The notes under the pieces are model-generated. The model ran no database searches, was not told where the DNA came from, and worked only from the letters and a program-made list of their open reading frames with translations. Positions 1 to 5,239 of a stretch of DNA of 5,239 nt are shown in pieces. The DNA lies in the NCBI GenBank assembly GCA_023415895.1, contig JAEZJA010000191.1, positions 1-5,239 of the forward strand, read 5' to 3'. Numbering within the stretch: the stretch's first letter is position 1; each line of letters starts with the position of its first letter. The stretch comes from Bacillota bacterium. GTDB lineage: Bacteria; Bacillota; Clostridia; Oscillospirales; Acutalibacteraceae. The position numbers were made by a program, and so were the translations under genes.

Positions 1-66
1 CTTCGCAGCTTTTCCCTCGCCAAGGACATTGGGTTGCTTTTTAAAACGGTCATAAGCGTACTTTAA
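1..66 (+). CDS. C-terminal end of probable sugar transferase (partial)
   Basis: Only the last 21 codons are present, open from the window edge to a TAA at 64-66; the other two forward frames stop within the first 55 bases. The tail reads LAKDIGLLFKTVISVL. This resembles the C-terminus of bacterial undecaprenyl-phosphate sugar phosphotransferases (WcaJ/EpsE/PglC type), which commonly end in a segment like SLWLDIKILFKTVxxVL. Such enzymes start exopolysaccharide or glycan synthesis at the inner membrane by moving a sugar phosphate onto the lipid carrier. The visible part has no catalytic residues, so the family call is by resemblance from memory only. A terminator 14 bases after the stop separates it from recA, so it probably belongs to a different transcription unit. 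Confidence 0.45.
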   Translation, partial: LRSFSLAKDIGLLFKTVISVL

Positions 67-79
67 ATAGGGATGCTTG

Positions 80-114
80 CCGCCTGCCCGACCAAAAGGG
101 CAGGCGGTGGTTTT
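80..114 (+). terminator. Rho-independent terminator upstream of recA
   Basis: A perfect 10-bp GC-rich stem, CCGCCTGCCC (80-89) with GGGCAGGCGG (98-107), closes an 8-base loop. It is followed by TGG and a short T run (111-114). It lies just after the stop at 64-66 and before the recA promoter, so it should end transcription of the upstream gene. The T tract is short and interrupted by GG, so efficiency may be moderate. The opposite strand has no T run after the stem, so it acts on + transcripts only. Confidence 0.8.
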
Positions 115-120
115 AATTGC

Positions 121-134
121 CGAACAAATGTGCG
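121..134. promoter_or_regulatory. LexA/DinR SOS box for recA
   Basis: The sequence CGAACAAATGTGCG fits the Bacillus-type LexA (DinR) consensus CGAACRNRYGTTYG at all positions but one (G instead of T at 132). Together with its position in front of recA, this makes it the likely LexA operator that represses the gene until DNA damage. It lies 18 bases upstream of the -35 hexamer rather than on it, which is further upstream than usual for a repressor site. Confidence 0.75.
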
Positions 135-152
135 ATTTCTTTTGCGAAACGG

Positions 153-181
153 TTGCTTTTTGCACGGATATCCGCTATAAT
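153..181 (+). promoter_or_regulatory. Sigma-A promoter of recA
   Basis: The -35 hexamer is TTGCTT (153-158). It is followed by a 17-base spacer and a perfect -10 hexamer TATAAT (176-181). Transcription should start near 188, giving a leader of roughly 37 bases before the recA ATG. This promoter lies downstream of an in-frame TTG at 117, so that codon would not be in the transcript and cannot be the recA start. Confidence 0.85.
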
Positions 182-207
182 ACAACTGTTACAAAAGAAA
201 TTTGCGC

Positions 208-214
208 GGAAGGG
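208..214 (+). promoter_or_regulatory. recA ribosome binding site
   Basis: GGAAGGG lies 10 bases before the ATG at 225. It supports that start over the in-frame TTG at 117 and over the next in-frame ATG at 276, which has no purine-rich site at a suitable distance. Confidence 0.7.
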
Positions 215-224
215 TGCGATAACC

Positions 225-1382
225 ATGGCAGCAGAGGATAAGAAAAAGGCAGCCGGTTCGGGTCAAGACAAATCCATGAGCGACGGCAAAAAGAAAGCGC
301 TGGAGCTTGCACTGCAGCAGATCGAAAAGAGCTACGGCAAGGGCGCTGTCATGCGCCTGGGACAGAACGCGGGCATGACTGTGGATGCCATTCCCACCGG
401 CTCGTTGATGCTGGACGCCGCTTTGGGCATCGGCGGTCTTCCGCGGGGACGTATTATTGAGATTTATGGCCCGGAGGCTTCGGGTAAAACGACCCTGGCA
501 CTGCATGCGGTCGCCGAAGCACAAAAGCGCGGCGGTGAAGCGGCCTATATCGATGTCGAGCATGCGCTCGATCCCGTGTATGCAAGGGCTTTAGGTTTGG
601 ATGTGGACGCTCTTCTGGTCTCTCAGCCGGATACAGGCGAACAGGCGTTGGAAATTGCCGAGGCGCTGATTCGTTCGGGTGCCATTGATATCGTGGTCGT
701 GGACTCGGTGGCGGCTCTTGTTCCGCGCGCCGAGATTGAAGGGGAAATGGGCGACAGCCACGTGGGTCTGCAAGCCCGCTTGATGTCGCAGGCCATGCGC
801 AAGCTGGCCGGTGCCGTTTCCAAATCCAACTGCATCGCCATCTTTATCAACCAGCTGCGCCTCAAGGTCGGTGTTGTCTACGGCAATCCCGAAGTGACGG
901 CGGGCGGCAATGCCTTGAAATACTATGCATCGGTGCGCTTGGATGTACGCCGTACCGAAACGATCAAATCCGGCGGCGAATCCATCGGTTCGCACACCCG
1001 TGTGCGTGTGGTCAAGAACAAGGTGTCTCCGCCTTTTAAAGAGGCCGAATTTGATATCATGTACGGTGAGGGTATCTCCAAGGAAGGCGAACTGCTGGAT
1101 CTGGCGGTCAAGCTGGATATTGTTCAGAAATCGGGCTCCTGGTTCTCCTACAAAGACAGCCGCATTGGTCAGGGCCGTGACACAGTGAAGGAATACATAA
1201 AAAAGAATCCGGAACTGTTCAAGGAACTCGAGCAGCTGGTACGGGAGAACATGGACAAGCTCAATCCCTCGATCAAGACCGCGGCACCCCGTGTGCCGGT
1301 TGAGATTCCCGTCGAAGCCTCGGTCAAGGTGAGTGCCAGTGCAGCCAAAGCCAAAATTGACATTTCGGTGGATGATGAATGA
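225..1382 (+). CDS. recA: Recombinase RecA
   Basis: RecA polymerises on single-stranded DNA, uses ATP to drive homology search and strand exchange in the cytoplasm, and triggers LexA self-cleavage in the SOS response. From ATG 225 the protein has 385 residues. Walker A is GPEASGKT (82-89), the catalytic glutamate is E112 in IDVEHALDP, and Walker B is IVVVDS (156-161). DNA-binding loop L1 lies around [12 protein letters not shown] (172-183), and loop L2 runs from [12 protein letters not shown] to GG (209-228). The C-terminal domain ends in an acidic DDE. Matching residues are offset by 16 from E. coli RecA because of a lysine-rich N-terminal extension. Small deviations from common RecA sequences are V111 before the catalytic Glu, Y219 at the F203 position, and VTA in place of TTT after NPE in L2. 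The family is certain. The start is set by the promoter and ribosome binding site. The stop overlaps the recX start as ATGA. Confidence 0.97.
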   Translation: MAAEDKKKAAGSGQDKSMSDGKKKALELALQQIEKSYGKGAVMRLGQNAGMTVDAIPTGSLMLDAALGIGGLPRGRIIEIYGPEASGKTTLALHAVAEAQKRGGEAAYIDVEHALDPVYARALGLDVDALLVSQPDTGEQALEIAEALIRSGAIDIVVVDSVAALVPRAEIEGEMGDSHVGLQARLMSQAMRKLAGAVSKSNCIAIFINQLRLKVGVVYGNPEVTAGGNALKYYASVRLDVRRTETIKSGGESIGSHTRVRVVKNKVSPPFKEAEFDIMYGEGISKEGELLDLAVKLDIVQKSGSWFSYKDSRIGQGRDTVKEYIKKNPELFKELEQLVRENMDKLNPSIKTAAPRVPVEIPVEASVKVSASAAKAKIDISVDDE

Positions 1383-2002
1383 TTATCACGGAAGTACGCA
1401 GACGCCGGCGCAGCCTCTACCAGCTCGTGCTGGACGGTGAACCGGCCATGACTGTGGATGTCCGCACCTTCGAGGAGTCGCCCTATCGGGTCGGCTCCTC
1501 GTTGTCGGATGAGGACCTGAAAGGGCTGCTGGATGAATCCCAGCGCCGCCGTGCGCAGGAGAAGGCGCTCTATCTGCTGTCGCTGCGCGACCATTCGCGC
1601 GTCGAGCTCGAGCGCAAGCTGGGCCGTGAAGCGGATGAAGAAACGGCAGCACGCATGGCGGAACGCATGGAGGAGCTCGGGCTGGTTAACGATGAGAAGT
1701 ATGCCCGGCAGATGGCACGTGATCTCGTGCAGCGCAAGCACTATCCCTGCCGCCGCGCGGTGCAGGAACTTTGCGCCCGCGGCGTGGCGCGTGATACGGC
1801 GCAAAATGCGGTGGAAGAGTTGGAAGCGGATGATATTTGTCAGGCTCTTGAACTGTTGCGCAAAAAACATTATAATAGACGAAGCAGCGAAGAAGGCTGT
1901 CGCAAGGCAGCGGCTTCGCTCGCCCGCTTCGGCTTTGGCGGTGACGTGATACGCCGCGCCATGGACGAATGGCAATCTGAGGAACAGGATAAGGATATAT
2001 AG
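1379..2002 (+). CDS. recX: RecA regulatory protein RecX
   Basis: RecX binds RecA and RecA-DNA filaments and limits or tunes RecA ATPase and strand-exchange activity. The 207-residue protein has the family layout of successive three-helix repeats. The first is [19 protein letters not shown] (63-81). The second runs from [17 protein letters not shown] through [12 protein letters not shown] (95-136), with the typical LG-hydrophobic-ND-x-x-(Y/F)-A motif. The third ends in [15 protein letters not shown] (181-195). The N-terminal about 55 residues include a basic RRRRR stretch and a beta-rich segment seen in longer Firmicute RecX proteins. Its ATG overlaps the recA TGA by 4 bases, with GGTGG just upstream inside recA, so translation is probably coupled to recA and expression should follow the SOS response. 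Adjacency to recA strengthens the call. Confidence 0.92.
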   Translation: MIITEVRRRRRSLYQLVLDGEPAMTVDVRTFEESPYRVGSSLSDEDLKGLLDESQRRRAQEKALYLLSLRDHSRVELERKLGREADEETAARMAERMEELGLVNDEKYARQMARDLVQRKHYPCRRAVQELCARGVARDTAQNAVEELEADDICQALELLRKKHYNRRSSEEGCRKAAASLARFGFGGDVIRRAMDEWQSEEQDKDI

Positions 2003-3331
2003 ATGGCTTTTAAAGTTGGAATGGTGTCTCTCGGCTGTCCCAAAAACCAGATGGATGCGGAGCTTATGCTCGCCAAGCTAAAAAACGCCGGAATTGAGAT
2101 CACGGCGGAAAGCGGATTGGCCGATGTGGTGATTGTAAATACCTGCGGCTTCATTGAGGACGCCAAAAAAGAATCAATTGAACAGATTCTCGAATATGCC
2201 CAACTCAAAAAAGAGGGGCAGATCAAGAAAATTGTGGTGACCGGCTGTATGGCCGAACGCTATAAAGAGGAGCTGGTCGCCGAACTTCCCGAATGCGACG
2301 CCGTGTTGGGGCTGGGTGCCAACGGCGATATCGTGGAAACCGTGAAGTCCGTGATGGAAGGGGAGCGTATTGCGCGCTTTCCCGACAAGGGCTGCTGGAA
2401 CTTGGACGGCGACCGTTTGCAGACGACACCCGGCTTTTTTGCCTATTTGCGCATCGGTGACGGCTGCAACAACTGCTGCACCTATTGCGCGATTCCTCTC
2501 ATCCGCGGCCGTCTGCGCAGCCGCAGCATGGAACATATTCTGGAGGAAGCGCGTACACTGGTCAAAAACGGTGTTAAGGAACTCATCCTTGTCGCCCAAG
2601 ACACCACGCTCTACGGCACCGATCTCGGAGGAGAATCGCGGCTGCCCGAGCTGCTTGAGAAGCTGTGCGAGATCGATGGCCTGCATTGGATCCGTTTGCT
2701 TTATTGTTATCCGGAGCACATCACCGAGCGTCTGCTGCAGGTGATGGCGGCACAGGACAAAATCGTCAAGTATATGGATATCCCCATTCAGCATTGCAGC
2801 GGCAAAGTGCTCGCCGCGATGAACCGGCCGGGTGACAGGGAGATGCTGCTCAAACTGCTGCGTCACATCCGTGAAACCGTTCCGGGTATCGTGCTGCGAA
2901 CGACGGTGATGACCGGCTTCCCGGGGGAGGGACGCAAGGAGTTCGACGAGCTGAGCGAATTTATAGACGAGGCCAAGTTTGAACGCCTCGGCTGCTTTGC
3001 CTATTCCGCCGAAGAGGGAACCAAGGCGGCGTTGATGCCCGATCAGGTGGCGGAAAAGGTCAAACAGCACCGCCGTGACTGCATTATGGAGCAGCAGAGC
3101 CGCATTTCCGATGCCTTCAACCGTTCGCGTGTGGGGCAGACGCTCGAAGTGCTGGTCGAAAGCTATGACCGGTATGCCGAATGCTGGTTCGGGCGCAGTG
3201 CGGCGGATGCACCCGATATCGACTGCAAGGTGTTCTTTACCACCAAACACCGTGTGCAACCGGGTGATTTTGTGAAAATCAAGATTACTGAACCGATGGA
3301 TTGGGATCTGATGGGAGAGTGCTGTAATTGA
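2003..3331 (+). CDS. rimO: Ribosomal protein S12 methylthiotransferase RimO
   Basis: RimO is a radical SAM enzyme that adds a methylthio group to the conserved aspartate of ribosomal protein S12. The 442-residue length is normal. The N-terminal UPF0004 domain carries the three cysteines for the auxiliary iron-sulfur cluster: C12 in SLGCPKNQMDAE, C48 in VNTCGF and C82 in VTGCMAER. The radical SAM cluster motif is C155-x3-C159-x2-C162 in DGCNNCCTYC. IRGRLRSR and LVAQDTTLYG (195-204) favour RimO over the tRNA-modifying relatives MiaB and MtaB. A C-terminal TRAM domain spans about 376-440. The ATG directly follows the recX TAG with no gap. AAGGAT at 1991-1996 lies 6 bases upstream as its binding site. 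The end overlaps pgsA by 4 bases. Confidence 0.96.
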   Translation: MAFKVGMVSLGCPKNQMDAELMLAKLKNAGIEITAESGLADVVIVNTCGFIEDAKKESIEQILEYAQLKKEGQIKKIVVTGCMAERYKEELVAELPECDAVLGLGANGDIVETVKSVMEGERIARFPDKGCWNLDGDRLQTTPGFFAYLRIGDGCNNCCTYCAIPLIRGRLRSRSMEHILEEARTLVKNGVKELILVAQDTTLYGTDLGGESRLPELLEKLCEIDGLHWIRLLYCYPEHITERLLQVMAAQDKIVKYMDIPIQHCSGKVLAAMNRPGDREMLLKLLRHIRETVPGIVLRTTVMTGFPGEGRKEFDELSEFIDEAKFERLGCFAYSAEEGTKAALMPDQVAEKVKQHRRDCIMEQQSRISDAFNRSRVGQTLEVLVESYDRYAECWFGRSAADAPDIDCKVFFTTKHRVQPGDFVKIKITEPMDWDLMGECCN

Positions 3332-3918
3332 ATCTGCCTAACCGACTGACGGTGATCCGTATAGTTCTGGCACCGTTGTTTCTGTTGCTTCTGCTGGTAC
3401 AGTTTCCGTTTCATTATGTGCTGTCGGGCGCCGTATTCGGCCTGGCTGCGCTGACCGATTTGTTTGACGGCCGTATTGCGCGCTCCCGCGGGCTGGTGAC
3501 GAATTTTGGAAAGTTTCTCGACCCGCTGGCGGACAAAATGCTAACAACAGCGGCTTTTCTCGGCTTCTTGGCCCTTGGCCGTCTGGATGTATGGGCGGTC
3601 ATGCTGATTCTCACCCGTGAGTTTATGGTGACGTCTGTGCGGCTGATCGCGGCCAAAGACGGTGTGGTTGTGGCCGCCAGCATAGCCGGTAAGACCAAGA
3701 CGGTGGCGCAGTTTGTGTCCATCCTCTTCATGATTGCCGCACTCGAGTTTTCCACCTGGCAGACGTCCCTGCTGGCAGGTGCTGCTTTACCCGATCTGGC
3801 TTACAGCCTGCCGCTGCTCATCGGCCGCATTCTCGTGTGGGTCTCGGTTGTTCTGACGCTGATCTCCGGCTTTGAATACGTGTGGAATCTACGTCATTAT
3901 TTTAAAGATGAGGTTTGA
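3328..3918 (+). CDS. pgsA: CDP-diacylglycerol-glycerol-3-phosphate 3-phosphatidyltransferase
   Basis: PgsA is an integral membrane enzyme that joins CDP-diacylglycerol and glycerol-3-phosphate to give phosphatidylglycerophosphate, the committed step to phosphatidylglycerol and cardiolipin. The 196-residue protein shows the full CDP-alcohol phosphotransferase signature D44-x2-D47-G48-x2-A51-R52-x8-G61-x3-D65-x3-D69. The surrounding NFGKFLDPLADK, the LTREFMVTSVRLIAA segment (95-109) and GKTKTVAQ (121-128) point to PgsA rather than a CDP-choline or serine transferase. Hydrophobic stretches at about 8-28, 73-95, 126-147 and 160-182 fit membrane helices. The start is TTG at 3328, overlapping the rimO stop as TTGA. 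GGGAGAG (3313-3319) sits 8 bases upstream. No ATG lies near a comparable site, and NLPNRLTVIRI is the usual N-terminus, so TTG is well supported. Confidence 0.94.
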   Translation: MNLPNRLTVIRIVLAPLFLLLLLVQFPFHYVLSGAVFGLAALTDLFDGRIARSRGLVTNFGKFLDPLADKMLTTAAFLGFLALGRLDVWAVMLILTREFMVTSVRLIAAKDGVVVAASIAGKTKTVAQFVSILFMIAALEFSTWQTSLLAGAALPDLAYSLPLLIGRILVWVSVVLTLISGFEYVWNLRHYFKDEV

Positions 3919-3945
3919 TACTCCCAATATTAAAGAAAAAGTTGG

Positions 3946-3979
3946 CTGACAATAAAATAAAGTATGGATTTTTTGTCAG
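3946..3979. repeat. Inverted repeat in AT-rich spacer
   Basis: CTGACAA (3946-3952) and TTGTCAG (3973-3979) are perfect 7-base inverted arms around a 20-base AT-rich centre. After one mismatch, a further AAA/TTT pairing extends the stem. It lies 27 bases after the pgsA stop. The T run is inside the hairpin instead of after it, so it is a poor intrinsic terminator. It could be an operator beside the T-box promoter or a weak transcript-end hairpin. The role is unknown. Confidence 0.45.
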
Positions 3980-4002
3980 AATCGTATATAATAAAGTATG
4001 TT
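3973..4002 (+). promoter_or_regulatory. Probable promoter of T-box-cysE-cysS unit
   Basis: The AT-rich stretch before the T-box contains a perfect -10 hexamer TATAAT at 3987-3992, but the matching -35 position (about 3964-3969) is poor. A second reading is TTGTCA (3973-3978) with an 18-base spacer to TATGTT (3997-4002). Either would start transcription about 10-30 bases upstream of Stem I of the T-box. I cannot choose between them from sequence alone. A promoter here is expected because a T-box must lie at the 5' end of its transcript. Confidence 0.6.
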
Positions 4003-4103
4003 CATATTGAAATATGCGTTTATGGGGAGAAGTAACCGGCTGCCTGTGCACCAGAGAGAGAGCGTCTGTGGCTGAAAGCGCTTTTGGCAAAGGATCGGTG
4101 AAA

Positions 4104-4106
4104 TGC
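4104..4106 (+). promoter_or_regulatory. T-box specifier codon UGC (Cys)
   Basis: TGC lies on the 3' side of the Stem I bulge in the context GGTGAAATGCACC, followed by the purine normally found after a specifier. It would pair with the GCA anticodon of tRNA-Cys. This agrees with the two downstream genes, cysE and cysS, and with the T-box bulge base that reads the tRNA discriminator. Confidence 0.85.
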
Positions 4107-4205
4107 ACCTCACAGCATGCACGAGGAACGAACCGTCAGGTTCTGGTATTCGCGCACGGATGCCGCCGTTATCCGGTCAAAAGGATTTTCCTTGGAGTGA
4201 AATCC

Positions 4206-4231
4206 GGAGTGGAACCGTGCTTGGCACCTCC
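4206..4231 (+). promoter_or_regulatory. T-box antiterminator
   Basis: GGAG (4206-4209) pairs with CTCC (4228-4231), and GTGC (4217-4220) pairs with GCAC (4224-4227). Between them is the 7-base bulge TGGAACC (4210-4216), the conserved T-box element. TGGA is complementary to a UCCA tRNA 3' end, that is, discriminator U73, as found in bacterial tRNA-Cys. Its 3' strand overlaps the 5' strand of the terminator, so the two folds exclude each other. Confidence 0.92.
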
Positions 4232-4258
4232 GTTGCGTTTGCAGCGGGGGTGTTTTTT
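4225..4258 (+). terminator. T-box attenuator terminator
   Basis: CACCTCCGTTGC (4225-4236) and GCAGCGGGGGTG (4241-4252) form a 12-bp stem including two G-U pairs around a GTTT loop. Six Ts follow at once (4253-4258). It is a strong intrinsic terminator that stops transcription before cysE when tRNA-Cys is charged. Confidence 0.95.
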
Positions 4259-4325
4259 GATAGCTTGCTGCATTAGAAAATTGTCCCAACGAAAGTTCAA
4301 AGAATAGAGAGTATGCTGTTCAGAA

Positions 4326-4330
4326 AGGAG
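4326..4330 (+). promoter_or_regulatory. cysE ribosome binding site
   Basis: AGGAG, within AGAAAGGAG, is only 1 base before the ATG at 4332 but 10 bases before the in-frame ATG at 4341. It therefore decides in favour of 4341 as the cysE start. Confidence 0.75.
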
Positions 4331-4340
4331 AATGCCACGC

Positions 4341-5021
4341 ATGTTTGAACATATGCGCGAAGACATTCGTACCATACGCCAGAAGGATCCTGCCGCTCGT
4401 TCGTCTGTGGAAGTTATGCTGTTGTATAACGGCTTTAAGGCGGTTCGCTCCTATCGGCGTGCCCATTGGTTTCTCAAACACGATCTGTGGTTTCTGGCTC
4501 GTTGGATTTCTCAGCGCTGTGTGCGCCGCACGAATATTGAAATCCATCCCGGCGCGCAGATCGGCCGGCGTTTGTTTATCGATCACGGAACGGGTGTTGT
4601 GATTGGTGAAACAACGGTCATTGGCGACGATTGCACGCTCTATCAGGGGGTTACGCTGGGCGGAACGGGGAAGGATAAAGGCAAACGCCACCCGACGCTT
4701 GGAAACAATGTGATGGTGGGTGCGGGCGCTAAGGTGCTCGGCCCCATCAACATCGGCAACGATGTGCGTATTGCGGCGGGCGCGGTGGTACTGATGGATA
4801 TTCCCGACGGCTGCACGGCGGTCGGTGTTCCTGCGCGAATTGTACGTCGCAACGGAGCCAAAATCACCGAACTCGATCAGGTACACATCCCCGATCCTGT
4901 TGCACAGGAGCTCTGCCGTCTGGAACACCGCATCGTACAGCTAGAAGCGGCACTCAAGGCGCAAGACAATACCATGCCGCCTTCTCAGCCACAAAATCAA
5001 GCCAATAAAACAGAGGGTTAA
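4341..5021 (+). CDS. cysE: Serine O-acetyltransferase CysE
   Basis: CysE transfers acetyl from acetyl-CoA to L-serine, giving O-acetylserine, the acceptor for sulfide in cysteine synthesis. From ATG 4341 the protein has 226 residues. A helical N-terminal part ([20 protein letters not shown]) is followed by a left-handed beta-helix of hexapeptide repeats at about 65-165. Catalytic-site sequences are [10 protein letters not shown] (66-75), [11 protein letters not shown] with H82 (81-91), GGTGK (107-111) and RHP with R116-H117. After the helix come a short charged coiled-coil-like stretch (about 190-208) and a proline/glutamine-rich tail ending in TEG. It lacks the terminal isoleucine that in well-studied CysE proteins docks into CysK. 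The ATG at 4332 is too close to the ribosome binding site. The gene lies after the Cys T-box and 40 bases before cysS, the same arrangement as T-box-cysE-cysS in Bacillus. Confidence 0.95.
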   Translation: MFEHMREDIRTIRQKDPAARSSVEVMLLYNGFKAVRSYRRAHWFLKHDLWFLARWISQRCVRRTNIEIHPGAQIGRRLFIDHGTGVVIGETTVIGDDCTLYQGVTLGGTGKDKGKRHPTLGNNVMVGAGAKVLGPINIGNDVRIAAGAVVLMDIPDGCTAVGVPARIVRRNGAKITELDQVHIPDPVAQELCRLEHRIVQLEAALKAQDNTMPPSQPQNQANKTEG

Positions 5022-5061
5022 TCAAGCGATCAGGCAAGTTGAAAGGACAGGTGAAGCAAAC

Positions 5062-5239
5062 ATGAAAATCTACAATACGCTGACAAGACAAAAAGAAGAG
5101 CTCGTAACCATTGAGAAGGGCGTTGTGCGCATCTACGCCTGCGGGCCGACGGTATACAACTATATCCACATCGGCAATGCTCGTCCGCTGTGTGTGTTCG
5201 ATGTGCTGCGCCGTTACCTTGAATGGCGTGGATACGATG
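5062..5239 (+). CDS. cysS: Cysteinyl-tRNA synthetase (partial, N-terminus)
   Basis: CysS charges tRNA-Cys with cysteine using ATP. Only the first 59 codons are present and the frame is open at the window end. They contain [19 protein letters not shown] (24-42), which holds the class I signature HIGN (36-39) and C27, the first zinc-binding cysteine that selects cysteine. The N-terminus MKIYNTLTR is typical of the family. AGGTGA at 5049-5054 lies 7 bases before the ATG and is a good Shine-Dalgarno site. It sits 40 bases after cysE with no terminator between them, so it should share the T-box-controlled transcript, which makes it a direct target of tRNA-Cys feedback. Confidence 0.97.
   Translation, partial: MKIYNTLTRQKEELVTIEKGVVRIYACGPTVYNYIHIGNARPLCVFDVLRRYLEWRGYD

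Larger units (their letters stand above)
4017..4258 (+). promoter_or_regulatory. Cysteine T-box riboswitch leader
   Basis: This is a tRNA-sensing transcription-attenuation leader. Stem I spans roughly 4017-4130 with AGTA at 4031-4034 near its base. A lower helix CTGTG/CACAG (4044-4048 with 4111-4115) and an upper helix CACC/GGTG (4049-4052 with 4097-4100) flank a specifier bulge at 4101-4110 containing TGC. The distal part has the AGAGAG bulge (4053-4060), an AGCG/CGCT helix and a loop with GGCTG, matching the T-loop motifs that contact the tRNA elbow. A CGGAT/ATCCG hairpin (4157-4161 with 4171-4175) lies in the Stem II region. Stem III is GGATTT/AAATCC (4183-4188 with 4200-4205). The antiterminator and terminator follow. 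Uncharged tRNA-Cys should stabilise the antiterminator and allow transcription of cysE and cysS. The Stem I base pairing is less certain than the 3' half. Confidence 0.93.

Noticed and set aside
145..156. CGAAACGGTTGC as a second LexA site
   Set aside because: The half-sites do not match CGAAC/GTTCG at the right spacing. It is kept only as a possibility within the SOS box finding.
117..224. In-frame extension of recA to a TTG at 117, adding 36 residues
   Set aside because: The extension overlaps the SOS box and the -35/-10 promoter, so it would not be transcribed from that promoter. It has no ribosome binding site, and GGAAGGG serves ATG 225.
1169..1975. Minus-strand open frame of 268 codons opposite recX and the end of recA
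   Set aside because: It is a shadow of two clear + strand genes, with no recognisable protein motif.
2174..3259. Long open frame of 361 codons on the minus strand opposite rimO
   Set aside because: It mirrors the codon structure of rimO. Its translation shows no recognisable domain, and rimO is unambiguous on the + strand.
3946..3979. Inverted repeat as the pgsA rho-independent terminator
   Set aside because: The stem is AT-rich and broken by a mismatch. The T run is in the hairpin and the sequence after it is not T-rich.
4014..4307. A 97-codon + strand open frame between pgsA and cysE
   Set aside because: It runs through the T-box stems and terminator, whose RNA structure explains the sequence. 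Its translation resembles no protein I know.

Overview
The window is a compact run of housekeeping genes, all on the + strand, from what looks like a moderately GC-rich Clostridia-type Firmicute. I lean towards the Oscillospiraceae/Ruminococcaceae group, but the assignment rests on inference. The supporting signs are a Bacillus/Clostridium-type LexA site upstream of recA, a cysteine T-box leader, strong Shine-Dalgarno sites, a TTG start, and the gene families themselves. No mobile element, CRISPR array, rRNA or tRNA is visible.

Bases 1-66 hold the last 21 codons of an upstream gene, probably a membrane-associated sugar transferase. A rho-independent terminator follows (80-114). Next come a near-consensus SOS box (121-134) and a good sigma-A promoter (153-181) for recA.

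Bases 225-3918 form one tightly packed block: recA, recX, rimO, pgsA. Neighbouring genes overlap by 4 bases (ATGA, TTGA) or abut directly, so they are probably co-transcribed and partly translationally coupled. The products are the recombinase, its modulator, a ribosomal protein S12 methylthiotransferase and phosphatidylglycerophosphate synthase.

Bases 3919-4340 contain no gene. An AT-rich promoter region with an inverted repeat leads into a well-formed T-box riboswitch. Its Stem I carries a UGC (Cys) specifier, followed by Stem III, an antiterminator with a UGGAACC bulge, and a competing terminator. It controls cysE (serine O-acetyltransferase) and then cysS (cysteinyl-tRNA synthetase, cut off by the window end). 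When tRNA-Cys is uncharged, both cysteine synthesis and tRNA charging should be switched on together.

I do not see a previously undescribed system. The points most worth a second look are the T-box, the unusual distance of the SOS box from the recA promoter, the coupling of rimO and pgsA to an SOS-type promoter, small changes in otherwise conserved RecA segments, and the CysE C-terminus.
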